64,000 nucleotides of DNA from CAZHZT01 sp964537285. GTDB taxonomy: Bacteria; Bacteroidota; Bacteroidia; Chitinophagales; Saprospiraceae. Numbering within the stretch: the first letter of the stretch is position 1; each line of letters opens with the position of its first letter. The notes below the pieces were generated by a model that ran no database searches, was not told the origin of the DNA, and worked only from the letters and a program-made list of their open reading frames with translations. This document shows, piece by piece, positions 52,072-60,041 of the stretch. The stretch covers positions 3,453 through 67,452 of the forward strand of contig CAZHZT010000012.1 in NCBI GenBank assembly GCA_964537285.1, in the 5' to 3' direction. The translations under genes and the position numbers were made by a program.

Positions 52072-52371
52072 ATGAATAAAGAATATATTGTTCAGTTGCT
52101 TAAGCAAAAGAAAAACCTGTTAAAAGAGAGGTTTAACATCATTCAGTTAGGGCTATTCGGGAGTTATTCTACTGGAAACCACCATCCAGACAGTGACATT
52201 GATATTGTATTTGAGGTAGCACCTGGAAAATATCTTGGTCTCAAAGAAATGGATGAATTGGAAAAGTTTATAAAAAATCTTATCTCTGTAAACAAAGTAG
52301 ACTTAGTAAATAAGAAGTACATGAATCCGATTATTGAAAAAAATATGCAAAAAAGTGTAATATATGTATGA
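52072..52371 (+). CDS. mntA: MntA-type minimal nucleotidyltransferase (antitoxin)
   Basis: The 99-aa protein is the antitoxin type of the HEPN/MNT family: a nucleotidyltransferase that inactivates its HEPN ribonuclease partner by adding AMP. The catalytic motif is LGLFGSYSTGNHHPDSDIDIVFE (GSYxxG and DxD, about 27-48), with a third acidic residue in KVDLVNKK. The stop codon overlaps the start of the partner gene hepT by 8 bp, but hepT is truncated, so the antitoxin appears orphaned. Confidence 0.88.
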   Translation: MNKEYIVQLLKQKKNLLKERFNIIQLGLFGSYSTGNHHPDSDIDIVFEVAPGKYLGLKEMDELEKFIKNLISVNKVDLVNKKYMNPIIEKNMQKSVIYV

Positions 52372-52447
52372 GGAGAAAAATCTTGTTTACATATTGACCA
52401 TGCTTGAGGCAATTGAAAAGATTTTGGTTCTACATGATTTCATTTAG
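52364..52447 (+). pseudogene. hepT: HepT-type HEPN toxin gene truncated by a repeat
   Basis: From ATG 52364, overlapping the end of mntA, the frame reads MYEEKNLVYILTMLEAIEK, the typical start of HepT-like HEPN ribonucleases. After about 20 codons it runs into repeat R3 (GGTTCTACATGATTTCATTTAG) and stops at 52445-52447. The catalytic RxxxxH region is absent. This looks like toxin inactivation by a repeat insertion or rearrangement. Confidence 0.75.
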
Positions 52448-52899
52448 TAGATGTTTTAAGAACAAAAGCTGACTGTTAGATCTGCCTGATCGTAGCCCCA
52501 TGTCCTCTCGGGGAAAAGATTATTCTGCCTCATTGCTTCCGTGTAGCGGCAGCATCAATGTCGTCAACTTAAGCGCTTTATAGCCCGGCACTTAAGTGCC
52601 GAGGAAATATTCGTCAGATTGGGCTTTAGCCCTTCTATTATTAATGGGCTAAAGCCCCGATAAATCTTAATACTACACCTGGCGCTAAAGCGCCAGGCAA
52701 GGAGAAAGCTTAAGTTGACGACACTGAGTGGTAGCCTACAAAACAAGAGCAATAACCTATAATGTGCTTCCGCTACGCGGAAGTTGATCCCTATATCTTA
52801 TAACCCTGGGAGAACCCAGGGCTACGATCAGACAGGCCTAACGGCCAGCTTTAAGGGCTTCCTAAATCAATTTTGACCAAATCAAATCATCCAGAGCCA
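52426..52899. repeat. Large nested palindromic repeat cluster (R3 arms)
   Basis: The outer arms GGTTCTACATGATTTCATTT and the complement of AAATCAAATCATCCAGAGCC enclose CTGCCTGATCGTAGCCC / GGGCTACGATCAGACAG, then TGTCGTCAACTTAAGC / GCTTAAGTTGACGACA. Inside lie the hairpins CGGCACTTAAGTGCCG, GGGCTTTAGCCC and CCTGGCGCTAAAGCGCCAGG. No gene is visible in the stretch. The left end matches the repeat at 63871, including ATCCTC/TCCTCTCG...GGAAAAGATTATTCT. Confidence 0.8.
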
Positions 52900-52919
52900 A
52901 TATTTTTATTTACTAGACT

Positions 52920-55900
52920 TTATTCTTTTTTAAAGACTTCTCCTACTTTTTCTGTTAAATCCTCTACTAAACTAGGCTCCTTCTCAGGGATGTGAGGCAA
53001 GGAATTGGTTTCCTCCCCATTCACCAACAAACTAAGCCAAATGCGCTTTTGGCCGGGCGCGGGAGCAAGTACATCTCCACCTACATGGAAAGTAGCGTAT
53101 AACTCTGTGCAGATCTGCAATTCCGCTTCGACGGGGGTGTGGTTGACCGCCAATTCCATATTTTCCTTATCTGTTTCATTTTTAATAATCCCCGTTCCAA
53201 AAACGGTAACGATAAAGCCATCACCATCTTCAGAAACCAGCGAATACATAAGGCGTCTTTCTTTTTGAGTAACGTCCCCGTCGGCATAAACCTGAATGAG
53301 ATGCATGGTGCGCTCCATGGCCTGGCTGATGCGGCCAATTGTTTGGCGGAGATCAAAATCGGTGAGCTTGCCTTCGGAGACATATTGGCTTTGAATGTAA
53401 GTGCTGTTGAGATTTAGTTCCCAGACAAAACTGGTGAAAGCCGTTTGCACCTGGACCAAATCAGCCATTGCGCGCTGTATACGTTCGAGAGGATCTTTTA
53501 AAAATTGCGTGATAATGGCTGCCAGTCCACCCAAGCCCGTCAATGCTCCCGTAACACGCCCACCCAGCTCATCGCTAATGATGGAAATAGAGACGCCCCC
53601 AAGAATGAGAATCACACCTATAGCAAAAGTAGCTGTGTTCAGAGATTGCAATAAGCGCATGGTTTTTTTGGCATTATCTACGGCTTCGTTCAACAAGATA
53701 GAGGCCTCTTCACTTCTCGCTTTTGAAGGTTTCAAGTAATACTCTGAGAGTAGTTCCTGCCGTGCATCCCGCTCCCGCTCCTCCCCGGTCACGGTTCGCA
53801 CTAAGGCATCCACGGCTACCCTACCGCCGATATTGCCGAGTATTTTCACCAGGTTCTCGCGAATATCTACGTTTTCCTCCAGAGGTAAGCGCTTGCTAAG
53901 CGGTTCGATGGCCAGGCGTTCGAGTTGTTTTTTTATCTCTTCGTAGGCTTCCCGATTATCCTCGAAGTACCAATCATCACTCATTTCACTGAGGATTTCG
54001 GTGATCCATTTTTGAACGGCGATATCGCGCTCTTCCAGTTCATCTTTTTGCAATTGGGACAGGATGGAGTCCGCCAATTCAAAGACGACCTCTGGTTTAA
54101 GTTCCCCATCGGATTTGCGCATATTTTCCTCCTGAATACCGATTAAGTCACCGTAGACTTTAGATCGTTCCCGTTGTGCATAACACCATTTGTAGAGCGA
54201 TTCGATGGTGTGCTGGTTGTACTCATCTTTGGTGAGTTTACCGTCGTGAAAAACTCGTTGAATAACCGGGTCCTCCTGATCTTCCAACACTTGAAGTCTC
54301 ACGTGTTTTTTAACATCTTCATTTTTGGCGATATCCTGCCGGTTATTCAATAAATTGATCAAGGCGGAGACAGCAGCTGAGTTTTGCCGCGCTTTTTGAG
54401 CCGCCCGATCCACCATAGGACCGTACTGATTGCTGGCTACCCAGAGAATGCATTGCTGTAGTATAGTCTTTAAAGCGGCCTCACTACCGAATTCCACTGC
54501 ATTCGCCATCATTTCACTGGCCTGCTCTTCATTTTGCCCGACGGCTTTGATCAGATCATCCAATTGTTGTTTGATCGCCGCAGATTTCCGTTTCAGGAAT
54601 TTACTGGCTTCTGTTCGATAGGGTTCATTCCCATATTGAACTACGGCCAGCAAAACCGGGAGCAAATCTTTGTGATTTGGGCGGCTCTGGCTATCCCAGG
54701 TAGCTTCCAGCAAGCGAGGAATTTGAAGTAAAAACTTGCCTTTTTCTTTTGGAGTGAACGATATATTCTCTAACAATAAAAGAATGATCCTTTCTTTATA
54801 AACGCGTCGGATGAGCTTAAAAGTTTCTACACCGGCCTGCGGCTCTTTACTGTTCTCCATATAACGGAGATATTTGAAAAGGCCATCCTCATGCGGCTCC
54901 AGAAACTTAGCCGCATTTTCCCGAACCATCATTTCATCATGCTTGAGCGATTTAAGCAGATTCCGCAGGATGTTATGTTGATTCGTTTTACTAGTATTCC
55001 ACCGATCTTCCAGATCATCAAAAAAAAGCATCAGCTTGCCGCGCTCCCCTGAAGGCGGGCTATCCGGCTCAAGCAAATAAGCAAAAGCATCATCGGCAGT
55101 AAGAATGGTAGTGATGGTTTCCAGGCACTTCTGCATGCCTGTCCGGGTACCAGACTCCGGTAAAAACCGAAATAAAGCTTCGTACAATTGCTTCCGAACG
55201 CTGGATTCTGAAGGGATTTGCTCATTGTATTCCAGCAAGAACTCAAAAGCCTCCTTGTATTTATGAGGATGCGCTTCAAATTCCGTATCGAATCGCTCCA
55301 ATCGATAGCTGAGCAAGCGATAGGTTGTCAGTTTATGATTGTTGCGGTATAATCTCGATTTAAAATAAGCCTCTCTATCCTCCTGAAAGCCCCCCCAGAT
55401 TTCTTTATTGTATAAAAAATAAGCCTTCCAGTAATCACTGAGGTTGCAATTGAAGAAGCGCTCGATGCGGTCTTCGTCATCGTGATTGATGCGAATCAAT
55501 GTTTGCAAAAGCGCATCCAGCACAAACTTTTTCTGCTTCCACACCAAGGGGATGCTTTCATCCCCGCTCGCCTCCCAGAACTCCGACCAGCTCCCCTGGC
55601 CGAATTCACCTGCCACAAACCAAAGGGCATTGACCGCGCTTTCCCAGTCCGGATCGGGGGTGAAGCCTATTTCTTGCAAATGATACAGCAAAGTAGCTCC
55701 CTCTTTAAGGATGGCCCAATCCTTAGGCTCCGCCGGTTCATTTTTGGAGACGGTCTTGAGCATTTCCAGCACTTCTTCTACCAAATCGTTGTTATCCCCC
55801 TCAAAATCCCTCATGAGTTGCTCAAACAATTGGGGCTCGGGTGCTTCGTAAAAGCTGGCGTTCTTGCCGATGGAGTTCTCGGCAGAGATGAGAAGTTTTT

Positions 55901-55940
55901 TCCAGATGGGGTGGTCGATGAGGGTGGTGGCGTTGCTCAT
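52920..55940 (-). CDS. HEAT-like helical-repeat protein with two membrane helices
   Basis: The start is placed at ATG 55940 (MSNATTLIDHPIW), giving 1006 aa; the open frame to 56045 has no supporting features. Most of the protein is alpha-helical with HEAT-like repeats, clearest at about 690-740 (EENVDIRENLVKILGNIGGRVAVDALVRTV). At about 765-815 lie two hydrophobic segments, ATFAIGVILILGGVSISII and RVTGALTGLGGLAAIITQF, followed by a helical segment with conserved-looking Gln/Ala/Phe positions. This resembles the membrane module of TRADD-N-associated conflict proteins, but only loosely. The C-terminal about 100 residues look beta-rich. It is encoded beside CHAT, STAND and caspase genes, suggesting a sensor or membrane component. 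Confidence 0.55.
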   Translation of the reverse strand: MSNATTLIDHPIWKKLLISAENSIGKNASFYEAPEPQLFEQLMRDFEGDNNDLVEEVLEMLKTVSKNEPAEPKDWAILKEGATLLYHLQEIGFTPDPDWESAVNALWFVAGEFGQGSWSEFWEASGDESIPLVWKQKKFVLDALLQTLIRINHDDEDRIERFFNCNLSDYWKAYFLYNKEIWGGFQEDREAYFKSRLYRNNHKLTTYRLLSYRLERFDTEFEAHPHKYKEAFEFLLEYNEQIPSESSVRKQLYEALFRFLPESGTRTGMQKCLETITTILTADDAFAYLLEPDSPPSGERGKLMLFFDDLEDRWNTSKTNQHNILRNLLKSLKHDEMMVRENAAKFLEPHEDGLFKYLRYMENSKEPQAGVETFKLIRRVYKERIILLLLENISFTPKEKGKFLLQIPRLLEATWDSQSRPNHKDLLPVLLAVVQYGNEPYRTEASKFLKRKSAAIKQQLDDLIKAVGQNEEQASEMMANAVEFGSEAALKTILQQCILWVASNQYGPMVDRAAQKARQNSAAVSALINLLNNRQDIAKNEDVKKHVRLQVLEDQEDPVIQRVFHDGKLTKDEYNQHTIESLYKWCYAQRERSKVYGDLIGIQEENMRKSDGELKPEVVFELADSILSQLQKDELEERDIAVQKWITEILSEMSDDWYFEDNREAYEEIKKQLERLAIEPLSKRLPLEENVDIRENLVKILGNIGGRVAVDALVRTVTGEERERDARQELLSEYYLKPSKARSEEASILLNEAVDNAKKTMRLLQSLNTATFAIGVILILGGVSISIISDELGGRVTGALTGLGGLAAIITQFLKDPLERIQRAMADLVQVQTAFTSFVWELNLNSTYIQSQYVSEGKLTDFDLRQTIGRISQAMERTMHLIQVYADGDVTQKERRLMYSLVSEDGDGFIVTVFGTGIIKNETDKENMELAVNHTPVEAELQICTELYATFHVGGDVLAPAPGQKRIWLSLLVNGEETNSLPHIPEKEPSLVEDLTEKVGEVFKKE

Positions 55941-56087
55941 AGTTGGTGGCTTTTGAAATTTAATTTTGGGTAAGATAAGGAGAATGTGGAAAAAGAGAAA
56001 GGGGGACGTTGGGATTAGAACTGGTTTCCTGCTTTTTCGTTGCAAAAAGAAGATTGACCCAACCCCAAAATGCCCGTACTACCCCCC

Positions 56088-56158
56088 CCACCGCCTCCGG
56101 CGGTGGCGTGCTTCTCAAAATACCCCAAAAAAAACCAAAGGGTAAAAGGGTAAAAGGG
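56088..56158. repeat. GC-rich hairpin and short direct repeat
   Basis: CCACCGCC-TCC-GGCGGTGG forms a strong stem at 56088-56106, and a 9-bp unit GGGTAAAAG repeats at 56138-56158. Both are in the gap between two minus-strand genes. There is no clear U-tract. Confidence 0.6.
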
Positions 56159-56164
56159 CAGAGG

Positions 56165-57838
56165 TTAAAAACCCTGGACGAAACGGAACCCGAAATTGTA
56201 GTACCTGTTATAGGAATCGCTATCGTTGCGAATGGACGAACGACAATAGTAAATGACGTTGATCCAGGAGCCGCCACGCAAAACGCGCGTACGTCCTTTC
56301 TCGGGTCCTCGGTAATCCATTTTTTTATCGGTTTCCAAGCTGGTCTCCGGATAAGCTCCATACCAATCCCAGCACCATTCCCACACATTGCCGCTCATAT
56401 CATATAAGCCAAGTTCATTGGCTTGTTTAAGCCCAACGGCATTCGTTCGATCAGCATTATCTCTATACCAGCCCACCAATTCCAGCGAATCACTGCCACT
56501 ATACACATATTTTTGCTTATATGCGCCCCCTTTGGCAGCATATTCCCATTCTGCTTCCGTAGGAAGACGGAAACCACTGGCAGACCAGTCAACCGTCCAT
56601 TTCAAACCATTTAATTCGAATAAATAATTGGTATCCTGATAGATCGAATCCTTCAAAATGGTATAAACCGGTTTCAATTCCAACTGAGTGCTTACCCAAT
56701 TGGCATATTCAATCGCATCATACCAGCGCACATAAATCACCGGATTATTTCCAGGGTCAATCCAGATAGATTTCGTAAATTTTCCAATATCCTTACCAAC
56801 GGTTTTACAGTACAAGGCAAACTGCCAAACCGTCGTTTCTGTCCTTGCCATTTTAAAATCGCTTACACCTGCTTCGTGCAGTGTTTCGTTTCTCTGACAA
56901 TTCTTATCTATCTTAGAATCGCAGCCCATCAGAAACGTGCCTCTCTTTATGGGCAGCATCTCCGGGTAGTAGCGAATCATAAGCGAATCGAAGGCAGTTG
57001 GGCTGTAGGCTTTCATGGCTTTTCTGAAGTGGTTTCGGGCGGCTATCGTGTCACCAGGTATTCTTTGGGTGGCTGCCGCCAAGCCTTTATCTTGCGTGTA
57101 AGTCGCAACAGCATCTAACAATTGGGAGGCTCTGCTGATGTCGCCGGTTTCGCTGTGCCAGAAGAGGATTTCAAAATAATCGGCGGCTACTTCTTCTTTT
57201 AAGGCATTCAATTGAGCCACGGCTTTTATAATCTTCAGGGCTTCTTCATAGCGGAGGTTGAGTACTTCGCGTTGGGCATTTCCCAGCAGCAGGCGTACTA
57301 CATTGGCATTGGCTGCTTGCATCTGGGCCAGGGCTTTATCGGCATCGCGCTTCAGCTGGCTTATCTCCGCGAAGGCTTCCAATATTTTCTTACGCGCCTC
57401 GTCGGAGCGGTCCATGCAGTGAAACATGGCCACGCTGTAGGCGTTGATGGCGTTTTCGTATTTGTCGTCGGTATTGAGTCGCATGAGGCTGTCGCCTTTT
57501 TGGATGTAGCGTTGGTAGTACAGGCAGTCGTGTTGGGCGGAGAGGAATAGTGATGTGGATAGAAGGATGGTGGTTATGGCGACGAAGGCTTTAGCCTTCG
57601 CCGAACATGCTTTAGCCTTCGCCGAACATGCTTTAGCCTTCGCCGAACGTGCTTTAGCCTTCGCCGAACGTGTGGACATGATTGTTGATCCGACGAAGGC
57701 TTCAGCCTTCGCCGAACGTGCTTCAGCCTTCGCCGAACGTGCTTCAGCCTTCGCCGAACGTGCTTTAGACTTCGCCGAACGTGCTTTAGACTTTGCTGAA
57801 CGTGCTTTAGACTTCGCCGAACTGGTAAGATGATGCAT
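56165..57838 (-). CDS. Formylglycine-generating-enzyme-like (SUMF1) secreted protein with repeat-expanded N-terminus
   Basis: The frame is open from 57838 (557 aa), but the start may be ATG 57679 (MSTRSAKAKAR) or the repeat may precede an original leader: the signal peptide FVAITTILLSTSLFLSAQ is at about 85-102. Before it lie about ten SAK(S/A)(K/E)A(R/C) heptads encoded by a 21-bp tandem repeat. The middle (about 110-285) is helical with heptad character. The C-terminal domain has RGTFLMGCDSK, RLPTEAEWEYAAKGG, LYDMSGNVWEWCWDWYG and RGGSWINVIYYCRSS, the SUMF1/FGE-sulfatase fold. Such domains are common effectors or ligand-binding parts in bacterial conflict systems. It is divergent from the CHAT gene (79-bp gap). 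Confidence 0.8.
   Translation of the reverse strand: MHHLTSSAKSKARSAKSKARSAKSKARSAKAEARSAKAEARSAKAEAFVGSTIMSTRSAKAKARSAKAKACSAKAKACSAKAKAFVAITTILLSTSLFLSAQHDCLYYQRYIQKGDSLMRLNTDDKYENAINAYSVAMFHCMDRSDEARKKILEAFAEISQLKRDADKALAQMQAANANVVRLLLGNAQREVLNLRYEEALKIIKAVAQLNALKEEVAADYFEILFWHSETGDISRASQLLDAVATYTQDKGLAAATQRIPGDTIAARNHFRKAMKAYSPTAFDSLMIRYYPEMLPIKRGTFLMGCDSKIDKNCQRNETLHEAGVSDFKMARTETTVWQFALYCKTVGKDIGKFTKSIWIDPGNNPVIYVRWYDAIEYANWVSTQLELKPVYTILKDSIYQDTNYLFELNGLKWTVDWSASGFRLPTEAEWEYAAKGGAYKQKYVYSGSDSLELVGWYRDNADRTNAVGLKQANELGLYDMSGNVWEWCWDWYGAYPETSLETDKKMDYRGPEKGRTRVLRGGSWINVIYYCRSSIRNDSDSYNRYYNFGFRFVQGF
57579..57830 (-). repeat. 21-bp coding tandem repeat (SAKxKAR heptads)
   Basis: About ten copies of a 21-bp unit related to TTCGCCGAACGTGCTTTAGCC lie in two blocks separated by a 38-bp spacer. 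The unit contains the palindrome GAAGGCTTTAGCCTTC-like core. Both DNA strands stay open through the array, and the blocks have slightly different unit variants (K, E or S in the third variable place). Confidence 0.9.
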
Positions 57839-57917
57839 TTTTATTTTTTTTCTTTCAATAAATAACTATTTTTACTCAACAAAAGCAAACCCATTTTCTA
57901 TTAAAAAAACCAAACAC

Positions 57918-58610
57918 ATGCAAAATGCATCCCCTGTATTCCTTTTTGCCTTCGCTAATGATGCACAAGACCGCCTTCAACTGGATGACGAATGGCGGGC
58001 CTTGGAAAAGGCCTTGCAACATGCTAATGATGCTGGCAGGCTGACCTTTAATCTCACACCGAGCGCAAATAAAGAAGATATTTTTGAAAAATTCAATCGA
58101 TTTCATGATCGGGTGGCCTTGTTTCATTATGGCGGCCATTCCGGGCCGGATAGCCTGGCATTGGTCGATGAAGACTTTCAGGGGCAAAGCCTGGCTACGG
58201 TGATCGGGCAGGAGAAGAACTTAAAATTGGTCTTCCTTAACGGCTGCTCTAATGCCGGACAGGTGGAGGAGCTGTTTGAAAAAGGTGTGCCGGCCGTTAT
58301 TGCTACTACGGAGCCCATTAATGATGTGCGGGCAGTTAAACTGGCGAAGCAGTTTTATACCGCCCTGGCAGCCGGAAGAACCATTAAAGAGGCTTTTGAA
58401 ATGGCTTCGGCTTTTGTAAATAATAATGAACAAGAAGTGCTCGTGGAATATCGTACCCTTGTGATGGTGGGAGCGGAGAAAAAAGCTTTTGAATGGGGAT
58501 TGTACGTAAATGATCCCTCAGTATTGAAATGGAGCATCCCGGAGGTGAAGCAAGGGGAGCAGCCGGGAGGAAGCAGCAAAATCTTCAACCAGACGGCGGA
58601 GAAGATCTAA
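57918..58610 (+). CDS. CHAT-domain protease-like protein
   Basis: The 230-aa protein is a stand-alone CHAT (caspase HetF associated with TPRs) domain. The catalytic dyad is visible: His in ALFHYGGHSGPDSL (H74, alternatively H70) and Cys in LVFLNGCSNAGQ (C110). A further family block is VPAVIATTEPINDVRAVKLAKQFY. The C-terminal 30 residues are low complexity (KQGEQPGGSSK). No TPRs are present, so substrate recognition probably comes from the partners encoded immediately downstream. CHAT proteases are used in bacterial cell-death and Craspase-type systems. It is the first gene of a three-gene operon. Confidence 0.9.
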   Translation: MQNASPVFLFAFANDAQDRLQLDDEWRALEKALQHANDAGRLTFNLTPSANKEDIFEKFNRFHDRVALFHYGGHSGPDSLALVDEDFQGQSLATVIGQEKNLKLVFLNGCSNAGQVEELFEKGVPAVIATTEPINDVRAVKLAKQFYTALAAGRTIKEAFEMASAFVNNNEQEVLVEYRTLVMVGAEKKAFEWGLYVNDPSVLKWSIPEVKQGEQPGGSSKIFNQTAEKI

Positions 58611-58647
58611 AATATTGAAAAAATCGATAAAGCAGATTTTTCCTGAT

Positions 58648-60027
58648 ATGGCCAACGATACCCCAACCTCCGGAAATAAAATCGTGATCCAGGATCTGAG
58701 CAAGGAGACCATCACGATCAGTGTAAATGGTGAAATACGGGAGATCCGGAACCAATTGGAAGAGCTTAAGGTTTTGCTCGGCGAAATGGGCTCGCAGAAA
58801 GTGCAATATGCTGAGAAAATTTACAATATAGAGCATATCAATGAGGCCAATTTTGGCTTTATGACCGGCAAAAAGGCTTTTAATGAGGTGCTTACCCGCC
58901 AGCTTATTGAAACCATTAAGCCAACTTGTCGCCCGGCACAACGATTTTTGGAAATCGTGGGCCAAAAAAAAATAGTTGACTGGGAACGGAATAAGAGCAT
59001 CAGCGATAAAGCTAAGGAGATCATTGCATACAGCTTCGTAGGAGTCATCGGGATTCAATTGAGCAAGTTGGTAGCTATTGGCAAAGAAGACTTCTCGGAG
59101 GCCAAGCAGCGCAAATACATCGAAAAGTGCTTGCATATCGCCAAGCGTAGCCTGGATCTGGTGATCTTTGCTTTGCTGTCGGAACTGTGGGATGCCCAGA
59201 AAAAGCAGTTTCGGGAGCTTTCTGAGGCTCATCAGGATGCCATTGCCCAGCGCTTTGATACGGCTTTTGAGCCTTCGCTGAAGGAGCAATTTCAACTGCT
59301 ACTAGTGCTTTTTGATCTTTTTTCTACTGTAAAACCGGCATTAAAATTTCCGTTCAAGGAACTTGGCGCGGAGGAATTTGCGCAGCAAATGCAGGAAGGA
59401 AGCGCTCTTAGAGTATGTATTCAAAAGCTTCAGGAGCTCAACGAAAAACTCGACAAGGCCCGGTACGATCTCCTTGATTGCTTCGAGGCCGAAAATCAAC
59501 CGGTCGAGTTTTTTAAGCCCTTTTATTTCCTGGTGAATTACCGGATGGCCTCCATCAAGCATATTGGCTACCGCCAGATTCGATACAATGATCCGCATTA
59601 TTTGCATCGCTACGCTGCCCTTGGCATCGATAACAAAGCCAATGTCAATGCGGAAAAGATCAATTACACGCCCCGGGCGGTGCATACGGATGCGGTGCTC
59701 CTGTATCAAGGCGATGCCTACGACAACTACATCAACCTCTTCCCCTTTGTGATTGATTATAATGCCCTTACCTTTGAGCAGGGCGCTAAAATATGTTTCT
59801 ATCGCTCCCAGGATATCACTGATGGCTTTCTCGAATACTTGTTTCTGGCAGACAACAGCACTGAGCATATCGAAAAAAAGGGCATCCTCAAGCCGGATAC
59901 GGACTTTAACGAACTGATGAAAAGCACTGAGCGTCGCAAGCTCCTCAACCTCGACAGCGTGGTGGAGCAATTTCATGAAGCACGCCGCTGCATTCTGGGC
60001 GATGTACTGGATTTCGAAGACTTATAA
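58648..60027 (+). CDS. Unknown adaptor or sensor protein between CHAT and STAND genes
   Basis: The start is placed at ATG 58648 (MANDTPTSGNKIV), giving 459 aa; a TTG at 58615 four bases after the CHAT stop is an alternative. The first 70 residues (KIVIQDLSKETITISVNGEI, then a helical segment and QKVQYAEKIYNIEHINEANF) have the look of a small effector-associated adaptor domain. Residues about 90-300 are helical, and the last about 150 are mixed alpha/beta (YINLFPFVIDYNALTFEQGA). No enzymatic motif is recognised. Its fixed place between a CHAT protease and a STAND NTPase suggests it links sensor and effector (inference). Confidence 0.6.
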   Translation: MANDTPTSGNKIVIQDLSKETITISVNGEIREIRNQLEELKVLLGEMGSQKVQYAEKIYNIEHINEANFGFMTGKKAFNEVLTRQLIETIKPTCRPAQRFLEIVGQKKIVDWERNKSISDKAKEIIAYSFVGVIGIQLSKLVAIGKEDFSEAKQRKYIEKCLHIAKRSLDLVIFALLSELWDAQKKQFRELSEAHQDAIAQRFDTAFEPSLKEQFQLLLVLFDLFSTVKPALKFPFKELGAEEFAQQMQEGSALRVCIQKLQELNEKLDKARYDLLDCFEAENQPVEFFKPFYFLVNYRMASIKHIGYRQIRYNDPHYLHRYAALGIDNKANVNAEKINYTPRAVHTDAVLLYQGDAYDNYINLFPFVIDYNALTFEQGAKICFYRSQDITDGFLEYLFLADNSTEHIEKKGILKPDTDFNELMKSTERRKLLNLDSVVEQFHEARRCILGDVLDFEDL

Positions 60028-60041
60028 CCGCCGGGAAAACC

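Noticed and set aside
56009..56407. 132-aa plus-strand open frame
   Set aside because: It lies opposite the end of the FGE-like gene and intergenic hairpins; Pro/Lys-rich composition and no family features.
57579..57830. Possible CRISPR array or antisense gene in the 21-bp repeats
   Set aside because: The units are contiguous with no spacers of constant length, and the array is in frame with the FGE-like protein. The open frame on the opposite strand is a by-product of the repeat.
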